A stretch of 64,000 bases of DNA from Pseudoclavibacter helvolus (GCF_014191305.1 NZ_JACHWJ010000003.1:1-64000), one strand, 5' to 3'; shown: positions 43,930 through 54,898, numbered from the stretch's first letter. A program made the numbers and translations. Notes: a model not told the origin generated them from the sequence alone.

Positions 43930-44031
43930 GCCAGCGACCCTACGCCGCAGCTCGCTGCCCAGAGGGGCCCTGCCAGTGCACCTCACACCAGGGCCGCGCT
44001 GTCGTCGACGGATGTGGGTTGACTCACTTCC

Positions 44032-45009
<978 letters not shown>

Positions 45010-45263
45010 CCCGATCCGGCTGAGCTACGGGGTCGGGGGCGGCGCAGTTCCCTGCCGCCTCGCTGAGGCCCGAGTCAAGTTGAGGGCGAGTTGGAGGCGC
45101 AGCGACCTGACCATCGAGCGGTTGCCTGTCTTTCCGGGCGTCACGATGAGGCCGCAAACCACTTCGCCCTTAAATTGACCGGATGCGGTGGTGAGGAGAT
45201 CTGTCGCTGCCGCTCGATGGCGGGTTCCCCGTTCGTGCGAGTCCGGAACCGTAGGCTCGACGC

Positions 45264-46304
45264 ATGAGCGGAGCGGCTTTGGGTAGACGGAACGTCCGCC
45301 GATCGCGCGCGAAACTTGCTCTGGCCCTTGCTGCAGGAGTTTGGCTGTGCCTGACGGCGTGCGGCCCGGGTCCGACGCCCGCACCAACGCCGACGCCCAG
45401 CCCGACCGTGACGGTCAGCCCCGCCGCGCTTGTCGAGGAGGCCGCACGCATCCTGGAGGAGAACGGCCTCTACTCAGGCGGTGACTGGTCGGCCCAGCGG
45501 AACGCGCTCATCGAGGCGGGCGCGGCGGCGGAGACGATCGAGGAAGCGAACGAACTCATCGCTGCGGCAACCAGTGACGCCGGGGGCAGGCACTCCAGGT
45601 TCCTGACCGCCGAAGAGCGTGAGGCAAGCTACGCGGAGGCGCCGAGCGATCCCCCCGCGGTCGAAGCCACGCAGGGCCGCACGGTCATGATCACGGTGTC
45701 GGCGATCGGGCACGACGGTCAGCTCGCCGAGGAGTATGCGCGCGCCGGTGTCGAGGGGCTGGTCGCGCTCGCGGACGCGGAGACGTGCGGCTTCGTTGTT
45801 GACCTGCGCGACAACTGGGGTGGCAACGCGTTCCCGATGCTCGGGGCCGTCTCGCCGCTCTTCGATACAAACGACGTAGCGGGATTCGTGGACCGCGACG
45901 GCACACACGGCACCATCACCGTGACCACGGAGAGCGCGACTTCAGCTGACGGTTACGAGCTGCGCTTCGACGCATAAGTAGACGTCGACACGAGCGTCTT
46001 CGCCGGCAAGCCGATCGCTGTCCTGCAGGACTTCTACACGGCGTCGGCCGCGGAGATGGTGCTCACAGCCTTCACCGGGCAGAGCAACGTGATGACGTTC
46101 GGGGAGAAGAGCAACGGACTTGCGACGGGCGTCGACGGCTTCATGCTCGCCGACGGGTCGGAGATCCTGCTCACTACCTCTCGCTACACCGACCGAACCG
46201 GCGCAGTCATGCCAGAGCCCATCCAGCCCGACGTCTCCGTGCTGACGGCGGATGCTCCCGCGGCGGCCCATGACTGGCTTGCGGGGCAGTGCGCGGCGGG
46301 TTGA
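45264..46304 (+). pseudogene. S41-family peptidase lipoprotein with an in-frame stop
   Basis: The first part (237 residues to TAA at 45975-45977) has a lipoprotein signal (LCLTAC, Cys33), a Pro/Thr linker, GGRHSRFLTAEER and the S41 strand GFVVDLRDNWGGN. Beyond the TAA the same frame goes on for 108 residues with VLQDFYTASAAEM, which carries the catalytic Ser, and a plausible end at 46304. A single nonsense change (or a sequencing error) thus splits a complete C-terminal-processing-type protease of about 346 residues. The first part alone lacks the nucleophile. Confidence 0.88.
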
Positions 46305-46308
46305 TTCG

Positions 46309-46671
46309 CTATTCGGCTTGCTCTGTCGAGCTCCGCGGGCGTCCCCGTCCCGCCGCCAGGTGCCGCTCGCGCATCGCGAGGAACAGCGGCAGGGCGAACG
46401 CGAAGGCGACGCCGAAGCAGAGGATGTAGGCCCACAGCCGCCGCATGCCCTGGCGGCGCCCCTCGACGATGATGAACACCGCGCCGACGGTGGCGGCGAC
46501 GAGCACGTCGATGACGATGGACGTGACGGCCGGCCCGCTGCCGAAGTAGTCGCCGATGAAGGCGCTGCCCTCCATGCCTGCGATGACGTTGAACGTCCAC
46601 GTCACAGCCCCGCCGACGACGGCGAGCACGAGGTAGAAGATCGCGAGGGGAGTCCAGGTGGATGCGCGCAT
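46309..46671 (-). CDS. DUF2834 membrane protein
   Basis: A 120-residue protein with three hydrophobic segments (LAIFYLVLAVVGGAVTWTFN, a second with VLVAATVGAVFIIVEGRRQG, and a third LWAYILCFGVAFAFALPLFLAMRER), the form of DUF2834. ATG 46671 is preferred; the upstream in-frame extension to 47061 overlaps the NACHT gene and looks non-coding. The function is unknown. Confidence 0.85.
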   Translation of the reverse strand: MRASTWTPLAIFYLVLAVVGGAVTWTFNVIAGMEGSAFIGDYFGSGPAVTSIVIDVLVAATVGAVFIIVEGRRQGMRRLWAYILCFGVAFAFALPLFLAMRERHLAAGRGRPRSSTEQAE

Positions 46672-46753
46672 GCGGCAAGGGTCGCACGCCCGGCCCCGCG
46701 CATCCCGAGCTTGCTTTGGGGGCCGGCCGGGGTGCCCGTCGAAGAGTCGCGGA

Positions 46754-49700
46754 CTAATCGCCATTCGCCGCTTCCGAGTCCGTGGACTCGATGATCGTGC
46801 GCTCGGCCTGCAGAAGTTCGTCCCAGTAGAGCGGTAGCGCGTCGTCTTGAACCAGCCATTCCGCAGCTCTCTGCAGAGCACTGAGACGCAGCTCGACCGA
46901 CGCGCTCGAGGTGACAACCGTATCGAGAACTTTACGTGCCAACTGAGGGGCGCGTCCGGGTGGGACCAGGCTCGAGTACACCTCCAATCTCGGAGTGGCA
47001 CTCTGTGCTCTGAAGAGCTTATCGAGGTAGAACATGATGGCCGCTTCTGCGTCCTCAGCACCCATGTTCAGTAGCACGTTGCTGAGTGCCACGAAGTGAC
47101 GCTCGGCTGTACTCCTCGCGAGAAGTGTGAGGACCTCCTCGTGCGGGAAGAACTGGAACTTACTGGCGAGCGCATAGGAACTCACAAGCGGAGCTGCGCC
47201 GGTGTCAAGGTCCTCCTCGAGCGACCAGGCCTGGACCAGCATCGGAAGCGACTCAAGGTCGACGGCTTGGATGGCCTGCCACGCTGCACGGCAGAAAGCC
47301 GCGCTGCTTTCGGCCGTGACTGCGCCGGCACGGGCGTTCTCAAGAGTCTGAGCGAGAATTGCTCGAGTGTTCTCCATTGCTATGTATGGAAGCGGGTAAG
47401 GCGGGACATCGTTGTCGAGAGACCGGCGCCAGATAGCTGCGAGCACCGTGCTCAGGAGCTGGTCTTCCGGCGGCAGGTCGAGATTGTTCGCGGAGGCAGA
47501 CGTTCCGACGGCGCTAGCAGCGAACGGGGGCAACTTTTGCGAGCTTATGAGATGCATGGGCGAGGGATCATCAGGTCTTTGATTCTTCGCGAGAGATCTG
47601 ACGGTCTCGTCCAGCCAATCGAGTAGGAGCGGCTCGCCTCCCCTTTCTTCGAGAACCTTCTTGCATTGAAGGCGAGCATATGTCGAGCCCACTGCGCACA
47701 GAGCGTCGAAGAACTCCCGTGCCAAGGGCGAGTTCCAGTGCCGTCCCAGGCTGTCGATCATCACGTCCACAAGCGCATCGCTCGCATCGACAAAGATGTC
47801 ACTGGAGATCCACGTGATCTGGCCGTCCGCCAATGCTCGGAGGCTTCGTGACTGGGCAGCATGAAGATCCGTTTTCGACTGCGCGTCAATCTGCTCGCGA
47901 AGGAGCACGGCATTATCTCGACCGCCGTCGAGCGCGAGTATGCACTCCCCCAGCGTGTACTCCGCAGGGTTGGCGCTGTCCAGTGAGTAACCGAGACGAG
48001 TCCGGTGCTCTGGGGACATTTGTTCGAGTTCTTCAGTCGCCTTCACTGTAGATAGAGATCGGTCCACCGAGAACGCAGTATAGTACTCCTGATTCGCGAA
48101 GAGCTCGGAGATGGTTTCCAGCCGCCTAAATTGTGTGCCGCTGGCCGAGATCGAAGCCGCTTTCGCGGATCCAAATACGTGAGCTCTTGAGTCGCCTGAG
48201 TCCTCGAGTTCCTGGAGCGCGTCGACAAGGAGTTCGATGCCGCCCATGCTTCCGAGGTAGCCGGCGCAATGCTCGAGAGCAACAGCCCAAGTGCCCGGAC
48301 GTAGAACTGCAGCTTTGAGAAATGGCTTTATCGAGGATTGCTCCGTTCTGATCCTCTGCGCCAGCCATCGGCCGGTGAGGTGCTCGTGCAGTGTCCTGTG
48401 CAGCCAGCGGTAGGCCTGGGACACCGGGTCCTCACCCCGGGGGAGGTCATTCGGCACCAGCAAGCCCTCTTCGCTCGCTAGGAGCGCGACAGGCTCGATG
48501 CGAGGGCCCAAGCGAGGGTCGAACGCAAGTTCGGATAGCGACATGTGATCCGCCCAGCGAGGTTCTCGCGTGCCGTCTTCTCCCGGCTGGGTGGACATGA
48601 CTCCAGCTGTCTGCGTTGCAATCTCGATGACCGAGAGGATCTCGCCGGGCGAATCACGTTGCTGCTCAGCTCCCTTCCACTCTCGCCGCAGGAAGCGCGA
48701 AAGGTACTGTTGGTAGAGCCCGGTTTTCGTGAGTGCGACGTCCTCGTGCGAGGCTACGTAGCAGATGAAGCCGGCAAGCAACGGAATGCTGGCGATATCC
48801 GTCAGCCCCGACCCGGACGACAGCGCGGCCCGAGCGCGGGCCAAGCCGAGTGCATCTTCGTCGGTCACTTCGTTGAGGTCAGGGCAGAACCAAGTCACGA
48901 AGAACTTATCAACTGCTTCCGGATCCAAGGGATTGACGACCAGTTCGGTTGCCGAGGGCAAGGGCAGGGAGTAACCGGTGATTCGCGACGCGACCAGAAT
49001 CCGTCCACGAATACCATCAAGCGCCCCGAGAAGCTGTATGACCTGGTTGCGTCGCGAGGGCGACGAGATTTCGTCAAGGCCATCGAAGGCAAGCAGGAAC
49101 TCCGGGTCATGAAGCAGCATTCCAAGGATGGCTTTCTTGGTCTGAGGAGAACACGTTCCAGCCAGACGCCGCTCCGCCACTTCAAGTACGAGTGCGGCTG
49201 CGTCCTCCGGCGTCCGTGTCCGCGCGAACTCGCGCTCCTGGGCCAGCTCTCCAAGCTCGTCGAGACGGACCGTCAGGCAGGGGTGCCCATCATCGGTTCG
49301 CTGCACGACGAACGCCCCTAGGGCGGTGCTCTTGCCGTACCCCGGGTCGCCGAGGAGCACTCCGCGCTCCAGGTCTTGAAGCTGGTCAAGGACCGGCTCG
49401 CCACTTCCGCCGGCCAGGTCGCTATACAGTCCCGAAGTTACCCCGAGGTCCTTCTGCCATCCTTCTTTCAGCTCGCTTGCTGTGAGGGTCTGGGCCAGCA
49501 TCCTCATCTCGAGATGCGGTCGATAGTAGGTCGGGGGTTTCGTGACCCTCAGCCCTGCCAGAAAACGCTTGGCGTCGATATCGCGCGAGTTGCTTGAGCT
49601 ACCCCGTCGACTCTCACAATGCTTGCGGAAACTCTTTTCGATGAGCTCAGGACGGAGGTCCGCTTCACTCCCGGACCCCTCTTCGCCATGGAATGACAGA

Positions 49701-50071
49701 ACGTACCGAGCTTCAAATTCGTTCATGCCTTCCGCGCGGGCGAAGTGCTGGAGCCAGGAGGAAGCGAATGAGGCACCGTCCCCAAAAACGAGCTGGAGAG
49801 TCTTCGCGCGCTGGTTCAACTTATTCCTGAAGCCGGGGTCCGCGCCGTTCGTGCTCAACGCCAGACCCTGCTCAAACGGGATCTCGAGTTCTGCGCTCAG
49901 CCAAACGAGGCCCATGAGTCGGGCGCTCGGAACGCCGAGCCCGTTCTGAATCGCCATTCCGCGCATGGGCCGACGACCCGCTGCATACGCGCTCCGGAGC
50001 TTCTCTTCGTGCACCGCCATGAGCAGGCCGATGAAGTCCTCCGCTCGCGTTACGGAAGTGTCCTTATCCAC
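46754..50071 (-). CDS. NACHT-domain STAND NTPase (candidate anti-phage protein)
   Basis: From GTG 50071 the product is 1105 residues. The N-terminal 200 or so are a helical region of no known family. The NACHT NTPase follows: Walker A GDPGYGKST at about 241-249, Walker B FLLAFDGLDE at about 325-334 and the sensor RGRILVASRITGY at about 355-367. A NACHT-associated helical part (about 400-560) and a long helical C-terminus (about 560-1105) with repeat-like alpha-helices, probably the sensor, complete it. Bacterial NACHT proteins of this build (bNACHT/Avs-like) protect against phages. It stands alone, has lower GC and rarer codons than its neighbours, and so was probably acquired. An alternative start is ATG 50020. 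Confidence 0.88.
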   Translation of the reverse strand: MDKDTSVTRAEDFIGLLMAVHEEKLRSAYAAGRRPMRGMAIQNGLGVPSARLMGLVWLSAELEIPFEQGLALSTNGADPGFRNKLNQRAKTLQLVFGDGASFASSWLQHFARAEGMNEFEARYVLSFHGEEGSGSEADLRPELIEKSFRKHCESRRGSSSNSRDIDAKRFLAGLRVTKPPTYYRPHLEMRMLAQTLTASELKEGWQKDLGVTSGLYSDLAGGSGEPVLDQLQDLERGVLLGDPGYGKSTALGAFVVQRTDDGHPCLTVRLDELGELAQEREFARTRTPEDAAALVLEVAERRLAGTCSPQTKKAILGMLLHDPEFLLAFDGLDEISSPSRRNQVIQLLGALDGIRGRILVASRITGYSLPLPSATELVVNPLDPEAVDKFFVTWFCPDLNEVTDEDALGLARARAALSSGSGLTDIASIPLLAGFICYVASHEDVALTKTGLYQQYLSRFLRREWKGAEQQRDSPGEILSVIEIATQTAGVMSTQPGEDGTREPRWADHMSLSELAFDPRLGPRIEPVALLASEEGLLVPNDLPRGEDPVSQAYRWLHRTLHEHLTGRWLAQRIRTEQSSIKPFLKAAVLRPGTWAVALEHCAGYLGSMGGIELLVDALQELEDSGDSRAHVFGSAKAASISASGTQFRRLETISELFANQEYYTAFSVDRSLSTVKATEELEQMSPEHRTRLGYSLDSANPAEYTLGECILALDGGRDNAVLLREQIDAQSKTDLHAAQSRSLRALADGQITWISSDIFVDASDALVDVMIDSLGRHWNSPLAREFFDALCAVGSTYARLQCKKVLEERGGEPLLLDWLDETVRSLAKNQRPDDPSPMHLISSQKLPPFAASAVGTSASANNLDLPPEDQLLSTVLAAIWRRSLDNDVPPYPLPYIAMENTRAILAQTLENARAGAVTAESSAAFCRAAWQAIQAVDLESLPMLVQAWSLEEDLDTGAAPLVSSYALASKFQFFPHEEVLTLLARSTAERHFVALSNVLLNMGAEDAEAAIMFYLDKLFRAQSATPRLEVYSSLVPPGRAPQLARKVLDTVVTSSASVELRLSALQRAAEWLVQDDALPLYWDELLQAERTIIESTDSEAANGD

Positions 50072-50227
50072 GACTAAAGCTTCCCAGGCGAGCCGACGTC
50101 CGGCAAGAATCAGCCGCGCACAGGCGCGCATTCGTGTGCGCCCCTGTGCGGAGCGCCGGGAAGCGCCTCCGCGCAACAATTTCTCTCAGCCACACCAGTG
50201 GCTCTCAACACAGGCCAAGGAGTTCTC

Positions 50228-50638
50228 ATGAGCAGCACCACTATCCACCACCCTCCCGGAACGTACGCGGAACGTGGATTCGGCGACGTCGGTCGCCAGC
50301 GCACCCTCGGGACGTTCATCAGCAAGTTCATCGCCACGCTCGCCATGATCGTCGCCTTGTTCGGAGGGGCGCTCATGTTCGCGGCTCCCTCCGAAGCGGC
50401 AACGAGCAGGTGCGGGAGTGGAACCTGCACCGTGTACCTCACCAAGTCAGAGACTGTGGCTCTCTCGAACGGCAAGGTGCCAAACATCAACCTCGGCGCG
50501 CTGACAGTCCCGTACCGGGTTCTGGCCTACGGGCACGTCGCGATCGCCAAGGGCTGGGTGGCTCGAGGCAACTGTGTCGGGTTCACGGTCAGCATCAAGC
50601 CCTGGGCCACGCAGGGCATGTTCGGCTACCGCTGCTGA
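50228..50638 (+). CDS. Secreted four-cysteine protein
   Basis: A 136-residue protein with a long N-terminus of about 30 residues, a hydrophobic signal (IATLAMIVALFGGALMF) ending in APSEAA, and a mature domain of about 78 residues with four Cys (RCGSGTC, GNCVGF and a C-terminal GYRC), i.e. two likely disulfides. AAGGAG precedes ATG 50228. No family is known to me; small disulfide-bonded exported proteins include inhibitors and toxins. A strong terminator follows. Confidence 0.7.
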   Translation: MSSTTIHHPPGTYAERGFGDVGRQRTLGTFISKFIATLAMIVALFGGALMFAAPSEAATSRCGSGTCTVYLTKSETVALSNGKVPNINLGALTVPYRVLAYGHVAIAKGWVARGNCVGFTVSIKPWATQGMFGYRC

Positions 50639-50653
50639 GCGCAGGCCTGCAGG

Positions 50654-50679
50654 AAGGCCCACCCCTCGGGGTGGGCCTT
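50654..50679 (+). terminator. Rho-independent terminator after the secreted protein gene
   Basis: AAGGCCCACCCC (50654-50665) pairs with GGGGTGGGCCTT (50668-50679), followed by TCTGCGTT. The stem is perfect, and the T-containing tail suits the plus strand; it may also serve the convergent symporter transcript. Confidence 0.85.
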
Positions 50680-50703
50680 TCTGCGTTGCGCTCGGCGACA
50701 GCT

Positions 50704-52200
50704 CTAGCTGCGGCGTTCCGCTTCCTGCAGCGTCGCGCCTTCGAACTCGTCCTGCTCACGGTCGGACGCGGTTCCGGTGGAGCGCCGGATGCTCTCCTCC
50801 ACTTCCTCGTCGGTCTCGTCGGAGAAGGCGACGTCGCCGCGCGGGGCGTTGTAGAGCTTCTCGTTGAGGATGCCCTCGCGCTTCGCGACGATCATCGGCA
50901 CAAGTGCCTGGCCCGCGACGTTGGTCGCGGTGCGGCCCATGTCGAGGATCGGGTCGATGGCGAGCAGCAGGCCGACACCTTCGAGTGGGAGACCAAGCGT
51001 CGAGAGGGTGAGCGTGAGCATGACCGTCGCGCCGGTCGTGCCGGCGGTCGCGGCCGAACCGACCACGGAGACGATCACGATGAGGATGTACTGCATGATC
51101 GAGAGCTCGATGTTGAAGAACTGGGCGACGAAGATCGCGGCGATGGCCGGGTAGATCGCGGCGCATCCATCCATCTTCGTGGTCGCGCCGAACGGCACGG
51201 CGAAGGATGCGTACTCGCGGGGCACGCCGAGGTTGCGCTCGGTCACGCGCTGCGTGAGGGGGAGCGTGCCGATGGAGGAGCGGCTCACGAACGCGAGCTG
51301 CACGGCCGGCCACACGCCGGAGAAGAAGCGGCCGATGGACAGCCCGTGCGCCTTCACGAGGATCGGGTAGACGACAAACAGCACCAGGGCGAGGCCGATG
51401 TAGATGGCGATCGCGAACCAGGCGAGGCTCGTGAGCTTCTCCCAGCCGTAGTTGACGACGGCGCTCGCGATGAGGCCGAGCGTGCCGAGCGGGGCGATGC
51501 GGATGATCCACCACAGCACCTTCTGGATGACCGCGAGGGCGGACGCGGTGAATTCGAGGAACGGCTCGGCGCGCTTGCCGAGGCGGAGCGCCGCGATGCC
51601 GATGACCACGGCGATGACGATGACCTGCAGCACGTTGAACGCGATCGTCGAGTTCACGTCGCCGGTCTCAGCGTCGACGCGCGAGCGCACGCCCATGCCG
51701 AGGAAGTTCTGTGGCACGAGGCCCGTGAGGAAGTTCCACCAGGTGCCAACCGAAGAGGGCTCGCCGGTCTCGAGCTGCGACTGGTCGACGCGGCTGCCCG
51801 GCTGGATGGTGACGCCGAGCGCGATGCCGATCGTCACCGCGATGAGCGCGGTGATGCCGAACCACAGGAGCGTCTGCCCGGCGAGGCGCGCCGCGTTGGT
51901 GACGAGTCGCAGCTGCGCGATGCTCGAGATGACGGCGGTCAGGATGAGGGGGACGACCGCTGCGGTGAGGATCGTGACGTACGAGCTGCCGATGGTGGCG
52001 AGCGTCGCAGCGAGCCCGTTGGGGTTGCCTTCCGCGTCGTCGCCGAGGTTGCGCGCGACGAGTCCGAGCACAACGCCCAGGACAAGAGCGGCAAGGATCT
52101 GGAATCCGAACGACGTGAGGAGCTTGCGCGCGCGGCTTTTGGGGCGCGGCGTCACCTCGGCTTCGGTGGTTTCGGCGTGAGTGGGGGTGTTGGCCGACAT
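50704..52200 (-). CDS. Dicarboxylate/amino acid:cation symporter (DAACS family)
   Basis: From ATG 52200 (GGGAGA upstream) the product is 498 residues: eight transmembrane helices, two re-entrant loops, the serine-rich FVSRSSIGTLPLT, the helix-7 sequence PFGATTKMDG in place of the classic NMDGT, and helix-8 FVAQFF. It imports C4-dicarboxylates, glutamate or similar with sodium or protons. A charged C-terminal tail of about 40 residues is rich in Glu and Arg. It is a single-gene unit. Confidence 0.9.
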   Translation of the reverse strand: MSANTPTHAETTEAEVTPRPKSRARKLLTSFGFQILAALVLGVVLGLVARNLGDDAEGNPNGLAATLATIGSSYVTILTAAVVPLILTAVISSIAQLRLVTNAARLAGQTLLWFGITALIAVTIGIALGVTIQPGSRVDQSQLETGEPSSVGTWWNFLTGLVPQNFLGMGVRSRVDAETGDVNSTIAFNVLQVIVIAVVIGIAALRLGKRAEPFLEFTASALAVIQKVLWWIIRIAPLGTLGLIASAVVNYGWEKLTSLAWFAIAIYIGLALVLFVVYPILVKAHGLSIGRFFSGVWPAVQLAFVSRSSIGTLPLTQRVTERNLGVPREYASFAVPFGATTKMDGCAAIYPAIAAIFVAQFFNIELSIMQYILIVIVSVVGSAATAGTTGATVMLTLTLSTLGLPLEGVGLLLAIDPILDMGRTATNVAGQALVPMIVAKREGILNEKLYNAPRGDVAFSDETDEEVEESIRRSTGTASDREQDEFEGATLQEAERRS

Positions 52201-52477
52201 GGAAGATCTCCCGATGCGATTTCTCATTTCGCGGGATTTTCCGCGAACTGAGCGAGGCTACGCCTGAGCCGGGGGAGTGTCACGGGTGTGACGGTTCATG
52301 ACACGCAACTAATTGTTCGCTCTGGGATGTCACGAGCGGTCAGGCGGGGAATGAAACGGCGGCACGGCGTAGTCCATCTCGGCGAAAAGTAATTAAACAA
52401 TCGAGCAAAATTGCAGCAAACCAGGCGTACTGTCGCCTCGTTCTCTTCGATCCCCTTGCGCAAGAAGTTGGAGCATC

Positions 52478-54093
52478 ATGGCCGAGTCAACGCGTCGCCG
52501 GTGGATCGGGCTGGTCTTCATCAGCGTCGCGGTGGCGCTCATCATCGTCGACTCGACGATCGTGAACGTCGCTGTGCCGTCGATCGTGACGGAGCTCGGC
52601 ATCACATCGACCGAGGTCCAGTGGGTGCAGGAGGCGTACACGCTCGTCTTCGCGTCGCTGCTGCTCCTCTTTGGCAGCCTCGCCGACCGCGTCGGCCGGC
52701 GCCGCCTGATGCTCATCGGCGTCGTGATCTTCGCGCTCGCGTCCGTGGCGGCGGCGCTCGCCCCGACCGGGGGCTGCTCATCCTCGCCCGCCTCGTGCAG
52801 GGCGTCGGCGGCGCCATGATCCTCCCCACCACCCTCTCGCTCATCAACGCGACCTTCCGAGGGCGCGAGCGCGGTATCGCCTTCGCCGTCTGGGGGTCGA
52901 CGATCGGCGGCATGGCGGCCGTCGGGCCGCTGCTCGGCGGCTGGCTCACCACTGAGTTCTCGTGGCGCTGGGCGTTTGGCATCAACGTGCCACTTGGCAT
53001 GATCATCGTCATCGGCGTGCTCGCCTTCGTCAACGAGTCGCGCGAGCCCGCGCGGCAGCGCCTCGATCTCGTCGGAGCCGCCCTCTCGGTGGTCACGTTC
53101 GGCGCGCTCGTCTTCGGCCTCATCGAGGGGCGCACCTACGGCTGGTGGGCGGTCAACGAGACCTTCACGGTTGGGTCGTTCGAGTGGCCGCTACCTGTCT
53201 CACCTGTTCCGCTTGCTTTCGCGATCGCGGCCCTCGCGCTCGTCGCGTTCATCGTGCGCGGCGTGACCAGGACCCGCCGCGGCCAGTCGTCGCTCCTCGA
53301 GTTCTCCCTCTTCCGCATCTCCTCGTTCCGCAACGGCAACATCGCGGCGCTGGTCGTTGCCCTCGGCGAGTTCGGCATCATCCTGTCGCTCCCGCTCTGG
53401 CTGCAATTCGTGCTCGGTTTCGACGCCCTGCAGACGGGGTTCGTGCTCCTGGCGTTGGCTGCAGGCTCGTTCGTGGCGAGCGGCTTCGCGGGCGCCAGCA
53501 GCGGCAAGGTCAGCGCCGTCATGATCGTGCGTGTCGGCATTCTCGCGGAGATCGTCGGCATCGCCTGGGCCGGCTTCATCATCGCCCCGGATGCGCAGTG
53601 GGGGTGGCTCATCCCGGCCCTGTTCGTCTACGGCTTCGGAGTTGGCCTCGCGACGGCTCAGCTCACCGGTGTTGTGCTGCAGGATGTGCCGGTCGAGCTC
53701 TCCGGTCAGGGTTCCGGCACGCAGTCCACGTCGAGGCAGGTCGGTTCGGCGCTCGGCGTCGCGATCCTCGGCACGATCCTGTTCACGACGACCGGCGCAT
53801 CCCTCGGCGCTTCGCTTGACGATGCGCAGCTACCCGTTGAGCAGCGAGACCAGGTCGTCTCGGCCGTCGTAGACTCCGCCGGTGGCGCGATCGCCGGCCT
53901 CGGCGAGAACCCCGCCACCGCGGACTTCGCCGGCGACGCGAAGGCCGCGCTTTCCGACGGCACCCGCGCCTCGGCCTTCACGGCCGCCGCCTTCCTAGCG
54001 CTTGGGCTCGCGGCGACGCTCAGGCTCGGGTCCGGGAAGCGCGCAGACGAGTCCGAAGGCCAAGAACCCGCCTCGTCCAAGTCCTCCGGGTAG
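52478..54093 (+). pseudogene. DHA2-type MFS drug transporter with a frameshift in a G-run
   Basis: ATG 52478 (GGAG upstream) opens a fourteen-helix MFS exporter: SVAVALIIVDSTIVNVAVPS, EAYTLVFASLLLLFGSLADRVGRRR. At the GGGGG run 52769-52773 the frame breaks, and sequence continues in another frame (GLLILARLVQGVGGAMILP) to 54093 with normal features. One extra G would restore a single protein of about 538 residues. It is either a recent pseudogene, a phase-variable gene or a sequencing error. Confidence 0.88.
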
Positions 54094-54132
54094 GTCCCCC
54101 TCGCGATGCACTGCGTACACTGACGTTTTCGC

Positions 54133-54183
54133 TTTCCGTCCAGAAAAGCTCTTCGTCCAGTAGGGCTTTCCGTTCAGTGAAGG
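54133..54183 (+). repeat. Three 17-bp direct repeats before the TetR gene
   Basis: TTTCCGTCCAG (54133), TCTTCGTCCAG (54150) and TTTCCGTTCAG (54167) recur with an exact 17-base period, with related spacer ends (AAAAGC, TAGGGC, TGAAGG). They lie downstream of a TACACT -10-like box at 54116 and end ten bases before ATG 54194, so they are a good candidate operator for the regulator. Confidence 0.75.
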
Positions 54184-54193
54184 GGGTGCATTC

Positions 54194-54898
54194 ATGGTTC
54201 GTCCCCGTGTCCCGATGCTCTCCGTGGAGAAGATCGCGCTCGCCGCGCTCGAGCAGATTGATGCGACGGGCGACTTCTCGATCCCCCTTCTTGCGGATCG
54301 CCTCGAGGTCGGTGCATCCTCCCTCTACCATCACGTCGACGGGCGCGCCGGCATCATCGAAGCCGTCCGTCAGCACCTCAGCGCCGGCAGTGCGGGGGCG
54401 CTGCTCGCCGAGCCCGGTCAGACTGTCGAGGCCGAGCCCGAGGCCGAGCCCGCGCAGGCGGATACCTTGCCCTACGACCTGGACCAGTCGGACTGGCGGG
54501 TCATGCTCCGGCACTGGGCGCGGGCCTACGTCGTCGCGATGTCAGCGCATCCCCTCGCCGTGCCGCTCATGGTGCGGCAGCCGGTGAACAACGCGACCGC
54601 CCTCGACATCTACGAGAGCGCTGCGCAAGTTTTCACCGCGGCGGGATTCACGAGTGAGCAGGCGATCGTCGTGATGACCTTCATCGAGAACTTCGCGATC
54701 GGGACCGCGGTCGACGAAGCGGCGCCTGATGTCCCGTGGGCGGGCGATCCGGAACGACACGTCGCGCTGACCGCGGCGCTCGGCTCCGTACCACCCCGGG
54801 CTCGCGGCATGCTCGCGTTCGAGTTCGCCCTCGACGCCGTCGTGGCCGCGATGGAGCGGATCCTCGAGCAGAGCCCCCAGCACAACCTCGAGCAGTAG
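54194..54898 (+). CDS. TetR-family transcriptional regulator
   Basis: A 234-residue regulator: HTH at about 12-55 (FSIPLLADRLEVGASSLYHHVDGRAGI), an Ala/Glu-rich insert at about 70-90 (EAEPEAEPAQAD) and a TetR_C-type ligand domain. It is a paralog of the regulator at 24574. Just behind the DHA2 transporter gene, it probably controls that exporter and itself through the 17-bp repeats. GAAGGGGG precedes ATG. Confidence 0.9.
   Translation: MVRPRVPMLSVEKIALAALEQIDATGDFSIPLLADRLEVGASSLYHHVDGRAGIIEAVRQHLSAGSAGALLAEPGQTVEAEPEAEPAQADTLPYDLDQSDWRVMLRHWARAYVVAMSAHPLAVPLMVRQPVNNATALDIYESAAQVFTAAGFTSEQAIVVMTFIENFAIGTAVDEAAPDVPWAGDPERHVALTAALGSVPPRARGMLAFEFALDAVVAAMERILEQSPQHNLEQ

Noticed and set aside
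50134-52251. 705-residue plus-strand frame over the symporter gene
   Set aside because: It is the antisense shadow of the DAACS transporter and the small secreted-protein gene; composition is Arg/Asp/Gly-rich low-complexity, with no domain.
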